In this document: piece by piece, positions 23,480 through 35,730 of the stretch | How positions within the stretch are numbered: position 1 is the first letter of the stretch | How the letters are laid out: every line of letters starts with the position of its first letter | Source: Mycobacterium sp. 155 | GTDB lineage: Bacteria; Actinomycetota; Actinomycetes; Mycobacteriales; Mycobacteriaceae | Assembly: GCF_000373905.1 (NCBI RefSeq) | Contig: NZ_KB892705.1 | Location: forward strand, 930,001 to 994,000 | Length of the DNA stretch: 64,000 nt | Reading direction: 5' to 3' | Program-made: the position numbers and the translations under genes | Notes under the pieces: model-generated | Databases searched by the model: none | The model's input: the letters and a program-made list of their open reading frames with translations, nothing else | What the model was told of the DNA's origin: nothing

Positions 23480-24330
23480 GTGCAGGTAACCGCCCATCTC
23501 AATCTCGTGACTGGCGATCGCCTGCCCTTGCTGTGTTGTCTGGTGGCGTTCATTCTCACCTTTTTCGTCACCAGAATCGTGGTGCGTTACATCCGTCGGC
23601 ACGCACACAGTGACAAGCCGCCCAAATGGTGGCAGCCCCGCAATATCGGGCACGGCACGTTGCACATTCACCACATGGTGATCGGAATCGTCCTGGTGAT
23701 GGTCTCTGGGGTCACGATGGTCACGCTGGCGGTCAGCGGCGGGGTCCCCGAGTTCACCGTGGCGTCGACCTTCTTCGGCATCGGTGCGGCGCTGGTGCTC
23801 GATGAGTTCGCGCTGATCCTGCACCTCTCCGACGTGTACTGGGAGGAGGATGGCCGCACTTCGGTCGATGCGGTGTTCGCCGCGGTTGCCGTCGCCGGAT
23901 TGTTGATCCTGGGTTTCAATCCGCTGTCGTTCTTCGATATCAATATCTGGCGCACGGATCAGACCGTGCTCGCCCGGGCGGTCGTTGTGGTGGTTGCGGT
24001 TGTGACCCTGCTCCTCGCGGTCGTGGTGTTGCTCAAAGGCAAGGTGTGGACCGGATTGGTGGGTATGTTCATCACCCCGTTGCTGTTCGTCGGGGCTATC
24101 AGGTTGTCGCGGCCGCATGCGCCATGGGCGCGCTGGCGCTACACCACAAGGCCCCGCAAGATGCATCGCGCGCTGGAACGGGAGCGCTGGCTGCGCCGTC
24201 CCGTCGTGCAGGCCAAGCTGTGGGTGCAGGACACGATCGCGGGGATTCCGAAGTTTCCCGATGACGCCGAGGTCGACAAGCAGCTGGATCGGGAGATCCA
24301 CGCCGCACCGGCGCCGGGGCAGGCGGCCTG

Positions 24331-24331
<1 letters not shown>
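23480..24331 (+). CDS. Conserved integral membrane protein (Rv2180c-like)
   Basis: A 283-residue protein starts at GTG 23480 (MQVTAHLNLVTGDRLP) and has about seven hydrophobic segments over residues 10-215. A basic cytoplasmic tail follows (RKMHRALERERWLRRPVVQAKLW...). Conserved-looking polar features inside the membrane region are HGTLHIHHMVIG and LVLDEFALILHLSDVYW, which might form a metal or proton site; this is conjecture. The stop overlaps the RNase AS start (TGATG). M. tuberculosis Rv2180c has the same neighbours. Start is uncertain by a few codons. Function unknown. Confidence 0.87.
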
Positions 24332-26266
<1,935 letters not shown>

Positions 26267-26275
26267 GTAATTCGG

Positions 26276-27517
26276 CTAGATCAGCGTGGCGATGTTGCTG
26301 CCGAGCGTCCACGCCCCGGCGGCGACCAGACCGGTGAGTGTCAGTACGGCGATCACCCAGAAGGCCAGTGCGCGTTTGGCGCGCTGCTGCGCCCAGTAGA
26401 ACTCGCTCATCTCGATTCCCGCGAATTGCTTTGCTGCTGCGGGGTATTCAGCGTATTCGGCAGGAATCGGATCCCAGTCCTGCTCGCGGGTGAGTTCGCG
26501 AGTGAGTTGCCGGGGCGGCACCGAGACGGGTGACGGGCTGGGGGACGGCGACGACGTCACTTCCGTGCGTGCGCCCTGACGGCTGTGCGTGCGCGTCTCC
26601 GCCAGGTGCTGCGCAGAGTTGTGTGGCGCCGGAACCCGGAAAGCGGGCAACTCGAGTTCGTCGACGATGGTCTGCAGATGGTCGCCCATCTCGTCGGCGT
26701 CGGCGTAGCGGTCCGCGGGGTCTCGGGCCGTGGCCCGGCGCACCAGATCGTCGAATTCCGCGGGCACCCCGGCGATTACGGTGCTCGGTGGCCGAACGTC
26801 ATGGTCCAGCCGCTGGTAGGCGACCGCTAGTGCGGTGTCGCCCGTGAACGGTGTGACTCCGGTCAGCAGTTCGTAGGTCAGGACGCCGACCGCGTAGACG
26901 TCGCTGCGCGGGTCGGCGTCACCGGTGCCGACCTGCTCGGGTGACAGGTACGCCGCGGTGCCCAGAATCACGCTGGTCGAAGTGATCTTGGCTTCGGCGA
27001 TGGCGCGGACGAGCCCGAAATCGGCGATCTTCACATCACCGTCATCGGAGATCAGCACATTCTCCGGCTTGATGTCGCGGTGCACCAGGCCGGCCCGGTG
27101 TGCGACGGCGAGCCCGCCCAGCACCGGAGTCAGGACGGCGGCCACCGCGTGCGGCGGCATCGGGCCCCGCTCGGTCAGCAACTCGCGCAGTGTCCCGCCC
27201 TCTATGAGCTCCATGACGAGAAAAGGCGGCTGATGGGCAGTGCCCCCGCCGCCCTGGTCATAGACCGCCACGAGGCCGGGGTGGGTCAGCCGGGCCACCG
27301 CGCGTGCCTCGCGCTGGAACCTCGTCAGGAAATGGGCGTCACCGGCGTACCGGGAGTCCATGACCTTCAGGGCCACCGGACGGTCCAGTCGGGTGTCGAG
27401 CCCGCGGTACACCGTCGACATCCCGCCGGTGGCAATCGGGGTCTGAACCTGGTATCGCCTGTCCAGCACGGTGCCGACGAGCGGGTCCGATTGCTGGTTG
27501 GCCTCCACCGAACACAT
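26276..27517 (-). CDS. pknL: Membrane-anchored serine/threonine protein kinase PknL
   Basis: PknL (Rv2176) is a eukaryotic-type kinase placed next to the dcw region in mycobacteria. The 413-residue product has a kinase domain with the Gly loop IATGGMSTVYRG (28-39), Lys51, HRDIKPEN (146-153) and DFG (166-168). A juxtamembrane linker (about 280-375) and one C-terminal helix (about 382-403) follow, with only a short extracellular end and no PASTA repeats. ATG 27517 (MCSVEANQQSDP) is chosen; GTG 27508 is equally possible. No clear ribosome-binding site precedes either, so the mRNA may be leaderless. It is divergent from its likely substrate gene across 36 bp. Confidence 0.93.
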   Translation of the reverse strand: MCSVEANQQSDPLVGTVLDRRYQVQTPIATGGMSTVYRGLDTRLDRPVALKVMDSRYAGDAHFLTRFQREARAVARLTHPGLVAVYDQGGGGTAHQPPFLVMELIEGGTLRELLTERGPMPPHAVAAVLTPVLGGLAVAHRAGLVHRDIKPENVLISDDGDVKIADFGLVRAIAEAKITSTSVILGTAAYLSPEQVGTGDADPRSDVYAVGVLTYELLTGVTPFTGDTALAVAYQRLDHDVRPPSTVIAGVPAEFDDLVRRATARDPADRYADADEMGDHLQTIVDELELPAFRVPAPHNSAQHLAETRTHSRQGARTEVTSSPSPSPSPVSVPPRQLTRELTREQDWDPIPAEYAEYPAAAKQFAGIEMSEFYWAQQRAKRALAFWVIAVLTLTGLVAAGAWTLGSNIATLI

Positions 27518-27540
27518 GTTACGAGTCGCCAGAGTGGTCC

Positions 27541-27546
27541 TAGAAT
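27541..27546 (+). promoter_or_regulatory. Probable -10 hexamer for the Rv2175c-like gene
   Basis: TAGAAT ends 7 nt before the GTG at 27554. This spacing places the predicted transcription start at or next to the start codon, and no Shine-Dalgarno sequence lies between. A leaderless transcript, common in mycobacteria, is inferred. Confidence 0.5.
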
Positions 27547-27553
27547 CAGTGCG

Positions 27554-27958
27554 GTGAGCAGCATTCCGGCCGCCGATGACGTTCTGGATCCCGGCGAAGC
27601 CGTCTATGACCTTCCTACAGTCGCCGACCTGCTCGGCATTCCGGTCGCCAAGGTGCATCAACAGCTGCGTGAGGGCCACCTCATCGCGGTGCGGCGCGAC
27701 GGGACGATCGTGGTGCCCAAGATCTTCTTCGACGGCACCGGGCATGTGGTGAAATCCTTGCCCGGTCTGCTCGTGGTGCTGCGCGACGGTGGTTACCGCA
27801 ACACCGAGATCGTGCGGTGGCTGTTCGCCCCGGACTCGTCGCTGACAATCAGCCGGGATGGGTCGACCGATCGGCAGGTCAACGCGCGTCCGGTCGACGC
27901 ACTGCATTCGCATCAGGCCCGCGAGGTGGTCCGCCGGGCCCAGGCAATGGCTTACTAG
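27554..27958 (+). CDS. DNA-binding protein Rv2175c, probable PknL substrate
   Basis: The 134-residue protein starts at GTG 27554. The N-terminal half has a winged helix-turn-helix pattern (YDLPTVADLLGIPVAKVHQQ, then RRDGTIVVPKIFF). A C-terminal domain follows, with LLVVLRDGGYRNTEIVRWLF and HQAREVVRRAQAMAY. M. tuberculosis Rv2175c binds DNA and is phosphorylated by PknL, which relieves binding; the divergent pairing with pknL across 36 bp fits that partnership. The M. tuberculosis version has about 12 extra N-terminal residues that include the reported phosphosite; here the GTG start would leave Ser2/Ser3 rather than that segment. Confidence 0.9.
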   Translation: MSSIPAADDVLDPGEAVYDLPTVADLLGIPVAKVHQQLREGHLIAVRRDGTIVVPKIFFDGTGHVVKSLPGLLVVLRDGGYRNTEIVRWLFAPDSSLTISRDGSTDRQVNARPVDALHSHQAREVVRRAQAMAY

Positions 27959-27973
27959 GCTCCGCCGCACCGT

Positions 27974-28095
27974 GAGCGTGCGTGTCTGCGCGCGACGCGC
28001 AGGGTTATGCCGTCATTGCGCGCACCATCGTCTCGCGTGAGGGTGCGCGGGGTGCTGACGGTCAGCGGCGCGCCGGGCAGCAGACACGCACGCTC
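27974..28095. repeat. Perfect 16-bp inverted repeat enclosing about 90 bp
   Basis: GAGCGTGCGTGTCTGC at 27974-27989 is repeated as its exact reverse complement at 28080-28095. The interior holds further pairing: CGCGCACC against GGTGCGCG, and the palindrome GCTGACGGTCAGC. The element almost fills the 144-bp space between two convergent genes. A folded transcript could act as terminator on both strands, but no T tract is present. A dispersed intergenic repeat is the other reading. Confidence 0.7.
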
Positions 28096-28102
28096 GGCGG
28101 AA

Positions 28103-30810
<2,708 letters not shown>

Positions 30811-31557
30811 TCAGTCGCGCGCGGTCGCAGGCTCGCCCGGTTTCGGCGAGCGGTCCCGGCTGTTCCAGGCCAGCGCCCCGACGACACCAGCGACCACGAC
30901 TGCACCCACCGCCAGCCAGATGGCGGCGGTGGTGAACGAGCGGGCGCTCGGATCGGTGTAGCGGGCCTGGGCGTTCATCGTGCTCACCACGCCCGGCCGC
31001 AGTTTCCACTCCACGATCGAGGAGCTCACTCGGGAACCGTTGGTGGAGGTCACCTCGCCGGGGAAGGACACCGTCAGCAACACGTCGGCCTGCGGGTCGT
31101 TGAGGGTGGTGAGGTCGACGCGTCCCTCGAGAATGACGAGCTGGCCGGCGCGCCGCAGCGAGATGTCCGCGCCCGCCGCGTCGCGGTTCATCGCGGCCAG
31201 TTGCGGCAGCTCGGAGAAGCTGAGGTCGGAGAACACGGCCTCTGAGCCCACATAGTCGTCACGGCTGTACGGCGTAACCGACACCTTGGTGGCGAACGGC
31301 AGGTTGTTGAGCAGCTGCGGGCCCTTGTCGTTGGCGTCGCGGGGTTTGGCGGCGGCGATGATCTGGCCGGAGACACGGTCGTCGGGCGACACCGTGAGCG
31401 ACGTGCGGACGCGAACGCAGCCCACGGCCATCGGCAGCACCAGCAGCAACAACATCAGCAGTGCCGGCAATCGGCTCCTGCGCCTGGGTCCTCCCGCACG
31501 TGGGGGGGACGGAATAGACCCCGCACGTGAGGAGGACCATATGAACCGCTTGCGCAC
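30811..31557 (-). CDS. lppM: Lipoprotein LppM with unusually long signal-peptide n-region
   Basis: LppM (Rv2171) is a cell-envelope lipoprotein reported to influence phagosome maturation in M. tuberculosis. From GTG 31557 the product has 248 residues; the lipobox is LPMAVGC with Cys47. A mature domain containing VSGQIIAAAKPR and YVGSEAVFSDLSF and a C-terminal membrane helix (about 210-232) follow. Residues about 8-25 before the hydrophobic core come from two tandem copies of a 27-bp repeat, giving SSSRAG and SPPRAG. The M. tuberculosis protein has a short n-region instead. A TTG at residue 30 with AGGAG close upstream could be the true start, but it would leave no positive n-region. Confidence 0.82.
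   Translation of the reverse strand: MRKRFIWSSSRAGSIPSPPRAGGPRRRSRLPALLMLLLLVLPMAVGCVRVRTSLTVSPDDRVSGQIIAAAKPRDANDKGPQLLNNLPFATKVSVTPYSRDDYVGSEAVFSDLSFSELPQLAAMNRDAAGADISLRRAGQLVILEGRVDLTTLNDPQADVLLTVSFPGEVTSTNGSRVSSSIVEWKLRPGVVSTMNAQARYTDPSARSFTTAAIWLAVGAVVVAGVVGALAWNSRDRSPKPGEPATARD
31493..31546 (+). repeat. Two tandem copies of the 27-bp SD-core repeat (lppM locus)
   Basis: Units begin at 31493 (CCCGCACGTGGGGGGGAC...) and 31520 (CCCGCACGTGAGGAGGACC...), exactly 27 bp apart. They match the murD units at most positions, with the second unit closer over its first 19 bases. They lie antisense to the lppM leader. On the + strand the second unit puts GAGGAGG 5 nt before ATG 31541 of an 18-codon frame, probably a chance effect. 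Confidence 0.75.
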
Positions 31558-31585
31558 CTGGTCATCGTGCCAGATGGGGCGGGGG

Positions 31586-32200
31586 TCACAGCGGTAGGGC
31601 GCGGCCCAGGACAGCGAAGGCGCGGGGGTCGCCCGCGAAGTGGTAACCACGGATGACGTCGGTGAATCCCAGGCGGCGGTACAGCCGCCAGGCGCGGTTG
31701 GCCTCGCCGTTGATCTCCGGGGTGGACAGCAGCACGTGGGTTTCTGTGCGGCCGTTGAGCAGGCGTCTGGTCAGTGCTTCGCCCAGGCCCCGGCCCTGGG
31801 CCCCGGGCTCGATATGCAGTTCGGTCAACTCGAAATAGCTGGTCATCAACTCGTCGATGCGTGCCGGGTCGGCGCCGACCTGATGCAAGCCGGACACCAC
31901 CTGCTGCTGCCACCATTGATCGGGTGCGCCGCAGTAGCCGTAGGCGATGCCGAGGAGTGGGGCAGCGGCCAACTCCTCGGCACTCGGCGTCGCGTCCTTG
32001 TCGGGGGTGGGCCGGGGGCCGGCGACTTCGACGGCGGCGACGCCTTTCCACCCCTGCCGCCGCGTGTGTTCCACCCACAACGACGCCCGCTGTTCCTCGG
32101 TTCCGCGCGGGTAGCGCATGGCGTCGACGTACACCCGCAGCGCTTCGGGGAGCCGGCGCTGCATGTCGTCCGGCGACAGATCGATGAGATACATCGCCAA
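31586..32200 (-). CDS. GNAT-family N-acetyltransferase (Rv2170-like)
   Basis: The product has 204 residues from TTG 32200 (MAMYLIDLSPDDM), chosen because GGAAGG lies 9 nt upstream and the start aligns with M. tuberculosis Rv2170. The acetyl-CoA motif is HIEPGAQGRGLGEALTRRLL, and RAWRLYRRLGF closes the GNAT fold. The N-terminal part (DAMRYPRGTEEQRASLW) is specific to this group. M. tuberculosis Rv2170 has been reported to acetylate isocitrate dehydrogenase and affect isoniazid; the substrate here is not evident. It lies upstream of lppM with a 28-bp gap on the same strand. Confidence 0.9.
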   Translation of the reverse strand: MAMYLIDLSPDDMQRRLPEALRVYVDAMRYPRGTEEQRASLWVEHTRRQGWKGVAAVEVAGPRPTPDKDATPSAEELAAAPLLGIAYGYCGAPDQWWQQQVVSGLHQVGADPARIDELMTSYFELTELHIEPGAQGRGLGEALTRRLLNGRTETHVLLSTPEINGEANRAWRLYRRLGFTDVIRGYHFAGDPRAFAVLGRALPL

Positions 32201-32438
32201 TTCCGTTGCCCTTCCCGCGGCGGTCGGTGTCGTCACACTCAATTATCGAAGTCATTATCCGGGCGATGAGGTGCTCGGTCCCGGTTGTGCGCAACGACAT
32301 ACAATCGACGACGAACGAGGTGGTACGGCTCGGATCGACCTCGTATCATTACTGTCAGGTGGCCGTGATGTCGGACACCCGAGGGTTTGGTCAGATTACT
32401 TCGGACAATGCGACGGCGGCGTCGGCAAGGAGGGACGA

Positions 32439-32837
32439 ATGCCACTCTCCGATCATGAGCAGCGCATGCTCGATCAGATCGAGAGCGCGCTCTATGCCGA
32501 GGATCCCAAGTTCGCCTCGAGCGTTCGCGGTGGGAACTTACGCGCGCCTTCGGCGCGCCGCAGGCTGCAGGGTGCTCTGCTGTTCATCCTCGGCTTGGCA
32601 ATGCTCGTCGTCGGTGTCGCCGTTAAGGCGACGATGATCGGCGGCTTCCCGGTCCTGTCGGTTCTCGGCTTCGTGGTGATGTTCGCGGGCGTGGTATTCG
32701 CCATCACCGGCCCGCGTGTCACGGGCGGACGTGACCACTCGGCTGCGGCGCCCGGTTCACCGCGGCAGCGCCGCCAGCGTGGTGGTTCGTTCACCAATCG
32801 CATGGAGGACCGTTTCCGCCGGCGCTTCGACGAGTAG
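32439..32837 (+). CDS. DUF3040 membrane protein (Rv2169c-like)
   Basis: A 132-residue protein starts at ATG 32439 behind AAGGAGGGACGA. The opening MPLSDHEQRMLDQIESALYAEDPKFAS is the DUF3040 signature. Two membrane helices follow (about 47-67 and 72-92), and the tail is basic and Ser/Gly-rich (SPRQRRQRGGSFTNRMEDRFRRRFDE). It directly precedes the dcw cluster but is separated from it by a strong terminator. Function unknown; position and size match Rv2169c. Confidence 0.92.
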   Translation: MPLSDHEQRMLDQIESALYAEDPKFASSVRGGNLRAPSARRRLQGALLFILGLAMLVVGVAVKATMIGGFPVLSVLGFVVMFAGVVFAITGPRVTGGRDHSAAAPGSPRQRRQRGGSFTNRMEDRFRRRFDE

Positions 32838-32850
32838 GCCGGGATTCGTC

Positions 32851-32882
32851 AAGGGGTAGCCCACGTGGGCTACCCCTTTTTT
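32851..32882 (+). terminator. Strong intrinsic terminator after the DUF3040 gene
   Basis: AAGGGGTAGCCCAC and its exact complement GTGGGCTACCCCTT form a 28-bp palindrome (32851-32878) with no separate loop sequence, followed by six T (32877-32882). Textbook form, insulating the dcw cluster from upstream transcription. Confidence 0.85.
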
Positions 32883-33076
32883 GTGCGTCGAGTCGGCCGC
32901 CGACACGCCAGTACGCAGCCGTCGGTGGACACTTCCCCCACTTCGCCCCACTCTTCCTGCATGCTTATCGACCTGCGGGTTTTCTGTTAACGGCTGGCTC
33001 GCTCAGGGTAATTCACCCCAAGTGATCTCCTTGTAAATGGCATGTGTGGGGCTTCGCAACCAACTTGTGTCGTCAA

Positions 33077-33122
33077 TGGGAGCAAAGTGGGGGATTGTGG
33101 GGTAAAGTGGCGTTCAACGGGG
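33077..33122 (+). promoter_or_regulatory. MraZ operator: TGGG direct repeats at about 10-bp period
   Basis: TGGG-like boxes begin at 33077, 33088, 33098 and 33108 (the last TGGC), with a degenerate CGGGG at 33118. Spacing is 11, 10, 10, 10 bp. MraZ in other bacteria represses its own cluster by binding TGGGN repeats separated by 5 bp, so this is the expected autoregulatory site upstream of mraZ. Confidence 0.78.
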
Positions 33123-33153
33123 AGACCGGGAACCCCGTGTGGGAGGTGGCCAG

Positions 33154-33585
33154 ATGTTTCTGGGCACCTACACGCCCAAGCTCGACGACAAGGGGCGGCT
33201 GACGCTGCCCGCCAAGTTCCGCGACGCGCTGGCAGGAGGACTGATGGTCACCAAGAGCCAAGATCACAGCCTCGCCGTCTACCCGCGCGACGAGTTCGAA
33301 AAGCTGGCCAGGCGTGCATCACAGGCCTCTCGGAGCAATCCGGAAGCCCGTGCGTTCCTGCGCAACCTGGCCGCCGCAACCGATGAGCAGCACCCCGACG
33401 CGCAAGGCCGGATCACCCTGTCGGCGGATCACCGTCGCTACGCGAACCTCTCGAAAGAGTGCGTGGTGATCGGGTCGGTCGACTACCTGGAGATCTGGGA
33501 CGCCCAAGCCTGGCAGGAGTACCAGCAGACCCACGAAGAAAACTTCTCCGCGGCTACTGATGAAACTCTGCGCGACATCATTTGA
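33154..33585 (+). CDS. mraZ: Transcriptional regulator MraZ
   Basis: MraZ is the first dcw gene and, where studied, a repressor of its own operon and a counterweight to RsmH. ATG 33154 gives 143 residues, the usual length, with GGGAGG 8 bp upstream. Two AbrB-like SpoVT halves are visible: [20 protein letters not shown] at the N terminus and [18 protein letters not shown] in the middle. The typical DxxGR motifs occur in each. Its 3' end overlaps rsmH by 26 bp. Confidence 0.96.
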   Translation: MFLGTYTPKLDDKGRLTLPAKFRDALAGGLMVTKSQDHSLAVYPRDEFEKLARRASQASRSNPEARAFLRNLAAATDEQHPDAQGRITLSADHRRYANLSKECVVIGSVDYLEIWDAQAWQEYQQTHEENFSAATDETLRDII

Positions 33586-34708
33586 TTCGGACGTTGATTC
33601 GAACGAGGCCCGTGCGGCGTGGCCTCTGCCCGAGCCGGCCCTGGCGTACTTCCCCAACGCCAGGTCCATGGTTTCGGACAGAGACCTCGCCGCAGGGGCA
33701 GCCCTTACCGGAGGTGTTGGTGTGGTCTCGGACGTGGGTGACCACGGTCATATTCCGGTCCTGCTGGACCGCTGTGTCGAACTGCTCAGCCCCGCGCTGA
33801 CCCGTCGCCACGGCGACGGATCCGACGCGGTGCTCATCGATGGCACTCTCGGCGCCGGCGGACATTCTGAACGGTTTCTCACCGAGTTTCCCGGTCTGCG
33901 GCTCATCGCTCTGGACCGTGACCCCAATGCCTTGGCCATCGCCGGTGCGCGACTGGCCCCCTTCGCCGACCGGGTGACATTCGTCCGCACCCGCTACGAC
34001 GGCGTCGCTGCCGCCATGGCCCAAGCTGGTGCCGACCGGATCGACGGCATGCTGCTCGACCTGGGTGTGTCGTCGATGCAGCTCGATCAGGTGCAGCGGG
34101 GATTTTCCTACTCGGCCGACGCTCCGCTGGACATGCGCATGGATCCCGATGCCCGGCTGACTGCCGCCGAGATCCTCAACACCTATGACGCCAGGGAACT
34201 GGCGCGCATACTGCGCGACTTCGGTGAGGAGCGGTTCGCCAGCAGGATTGCCGACAAGGTCGTCAAGCGACGCGCCGAGCGCCCGTTCGAGACAACGGCC
34301 GAACTGGTCGAGCTGCTCTACGAGGCCATCCCCGCCCCGGCGCGACGGACCGGCGGGCACCCGGCCAAACGCACGTTCCAGGCGTTGCGCATCGCCGTCA
34401 ACGGCGAGCTTGATTCGCTGCGGGCCGCGTTGCCTGCCGCATTGGCGGCGCTACGGCCGGGCGGACGCATCGTGGTGATGGCCTACCAGTCATTGGAGGA
34501 CCGCATCGTCAAGAATGCGTTCGCCACCGCGACCGCATCACGCACGCCACCCGGTCTGCCCATCGAACTACCGGGCCACGAACCGGAATTCGTGTCCCTG
34601 ACCCGAGGCGCCGAGCGAGCCTCCGCCGACGAGATCGAACGCAATCCACGTAGCGCCCCGGCGCGGCTGCGAGCACTGGAAAAGGTTGGGGGAAGGGGCG
34701 GCTCATGA
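33560..34708 (+). CDS. rsmH: 16S rRNA (cytosine(1402)-N(4))-methyltransferase
   Basis: RsmH methylates C1402 in the ribosomal decoding centre using S-adenosylmethionine. The 382-residue protein has the SAM loop [41 protein letters not shown] and the C-terminal block [19 protein letters not shown] stretch of about 60 residues precedes the methyltransferase fold and includes [13 protein letters not shown]. That stretch is also present in M. tuberculosis as I recall it, so I accept ATG 33560 inside mraZ even though no good ribosome-binding site precedes it. The next in-frame ATG (33668) would remove the conserved part. It overlaps ftsL as ATGA. Confidence 0.93.
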   Translation: MKLCATSFDSDVDSNEARAAWPLPEPALAYFPNARSMVSDRDLAAGAALTGGVGVVSDVGDHGHIPVLLDRCVELLSPALTRRHGDGSDAVLIDGTLGAGGHSERFLTEFPGLRLIALDRDPNALAIAGARLAPFADRVTFVRTRYDGVAAAMAQAGADRIDGMLLDLGVSSMQLDQVQRGFSYSADAPLDMRMDPDARLTAAEILNTYDARELARILRDFGEERFASRIADKVVKRRAERPFETTAELVELLYEAIPAPARRTGGHPAKRTFQALRIAVNGELDSLRAALPAALAALRPGGRIVVMAYQSLEDRIVKNAFATATASRTPPGLPIELPGHEPEFVSLTRGAERASADEIERNPRSAPARLRALEKVGGRGGS

Positions 34709-35730
34709 AGACCAAGCGACCGGCACCGGCATCGGAGCACACGCGTCGACGCAACGCGCGCCAGCCGGCTCGGGCCGCGGCCCGACGTGCCACCGAGGCC
34801 CCGCCCCGCACCCGTAGACCCGGTACCGATCAGCGTCGCGTCGGGCCGGCACCGGCAACCGGTCCGATCCCGCGGCCCAAGACTCAGCCGGTGCGCCCCA
34901 AGAGCGCCAGTCAGGCCAAAGCCCGCGCCAAGGCACGGAAAGCCAAGGCGCCCAAGGTTATTCGTCCGCCGCTGCGGGAACGCCTGCTGGTCAGGCTGGC
35001 CTCGATCGAATTGAACCCGCGGGAGCTGATCGCCAGGGTCCCGTTCGTCGCCCTCGTGATCGCGGCGCTGGGCTTCGGGTTGGGGGTCACGCTGTGGCTC
35101 TCCACCGGTTCCGCCGAGCGGTCTTACGAGCTGGGCCATGCTCGGCAGATCACGCAGGGACTGCAGCAGCAGAAAGAGGCACTGGAGCGCGATGTGCTCG
35201 AGGCGCAGGCCGCGCCCGCACTGGCCGAGGCGGCGAGGAACCTGGGCATGATCCCGTCCCGCGACACCGCGCATCTGGTGCAGGATCCGACCGGGGGTTG
35301 GACGGTGGTAGGCACGCCGAAACCCGCCGAGGGTGTTCCGCCGCCCCCGATGAACGTTCCGCTGCCCGATCCGACCACGCCGCCGCCCGCCCCGCCCGCG
35401 CCACCGGCACCGCGTGTCGTCGATCCGCGTGAGGTGACCGTGCACATGCCGGAACCCGGTCAGGTACTGCCCGGGCAGCCCGCGCCGGCACCGCAAGTCG
35501 CCGCTCCTCCGGCAGCACCGCTGGTCGCCGCACCCGCTCCCGCACCCGCCGCCGCGCCGCTTCTGCCCGCGCCTGTCGCCGAGGCGCCGCCGGTCGTCGT
35601 ACCTGCACCTGTCGCATCTGTTGCGGCCCCGGGTGCGCCCGTGGCCGGGGTGCCGCTGCCGCCGGGCCCGGCCCCCGGCGCCGAACAGCTTGCCCCGGCT
35701 GACGCCGCCGTCCCCGCACCGGCGGCATGA
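34705..35730 (+). CDS. ftsL: Cell division protein FtsL, proline-rich mycobacterial form
   Basis: FtsL joins FtsQ and FtsB-type proteins to control septal FtsW/PbpB. The 341-residue product is far longer than enteric FtsL (about 120). It has a basic, disordered cytoplasmic region (1-110), one membrane helix (about 112-132) and a short extracellular coiled coil (143-165, [18 protein letters not shown]). The conserved ARNLGMIPS comes next, and a tail of about 150 residues follows, mostly Pro and Ala. Position between rsmH and pbpB, with 4-bp overlaps on both sides, confirms identity. The extension is a mycobacterial feature of unknown use. Confidence 0.9.
   Translation: MKTKRPAPASEHTRRRNARQPARAAARRATEAPPRTRRPGTDQRRVGPAPATGPIPRPKTQPVRPKSASQAKARAKARKAKAPKVIRPPLRERLLVRLASIELNPRELIARVPFVALVIAALGFGLGVTLWLSTGSAERSYELGHARQITQGLQQQKEALERDVLEAQAAPALAEAARNLGMIPSRDTAHLVQDPTGGWTVVGTPKPAEGVPPPPMNVPLPDPTTPPPAPPAPPAPRVVDPREVTVHMPEPGQVLPGQPAPAPQVAAPPAAPLVAAPAPAPAAAPLLPAPVAEAPPVVVPAPVASVAAPGAPVAGVPLPPGPAPGAEQLAPADAAVPAPAA

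Larger units (their letters stand above)
32838..33153. other. Intergenic region before the dcw cluster
   Basis: This 316-bp gap holds the terminator of the DUF3040 gene (32851-32882), then about 190 bp in which I see no gene or strong structure, then the TGGG repeat operator (33077-33122) and the mraZ ribosome-binding site GGGAGG. The cluster's main promoter should lie between about 32950 and 33080; I could not assign its hexamers with confidence. Confidence 0.65.

Noticed and set aside
31541..31597. 18-codon + strand frame with GAGGAGG-N5-ATG antisense to lppM
   Set aside because: The ribosome-binding site is simply part of the 27-bp repeat; the peptide is very short and without recognisable features.
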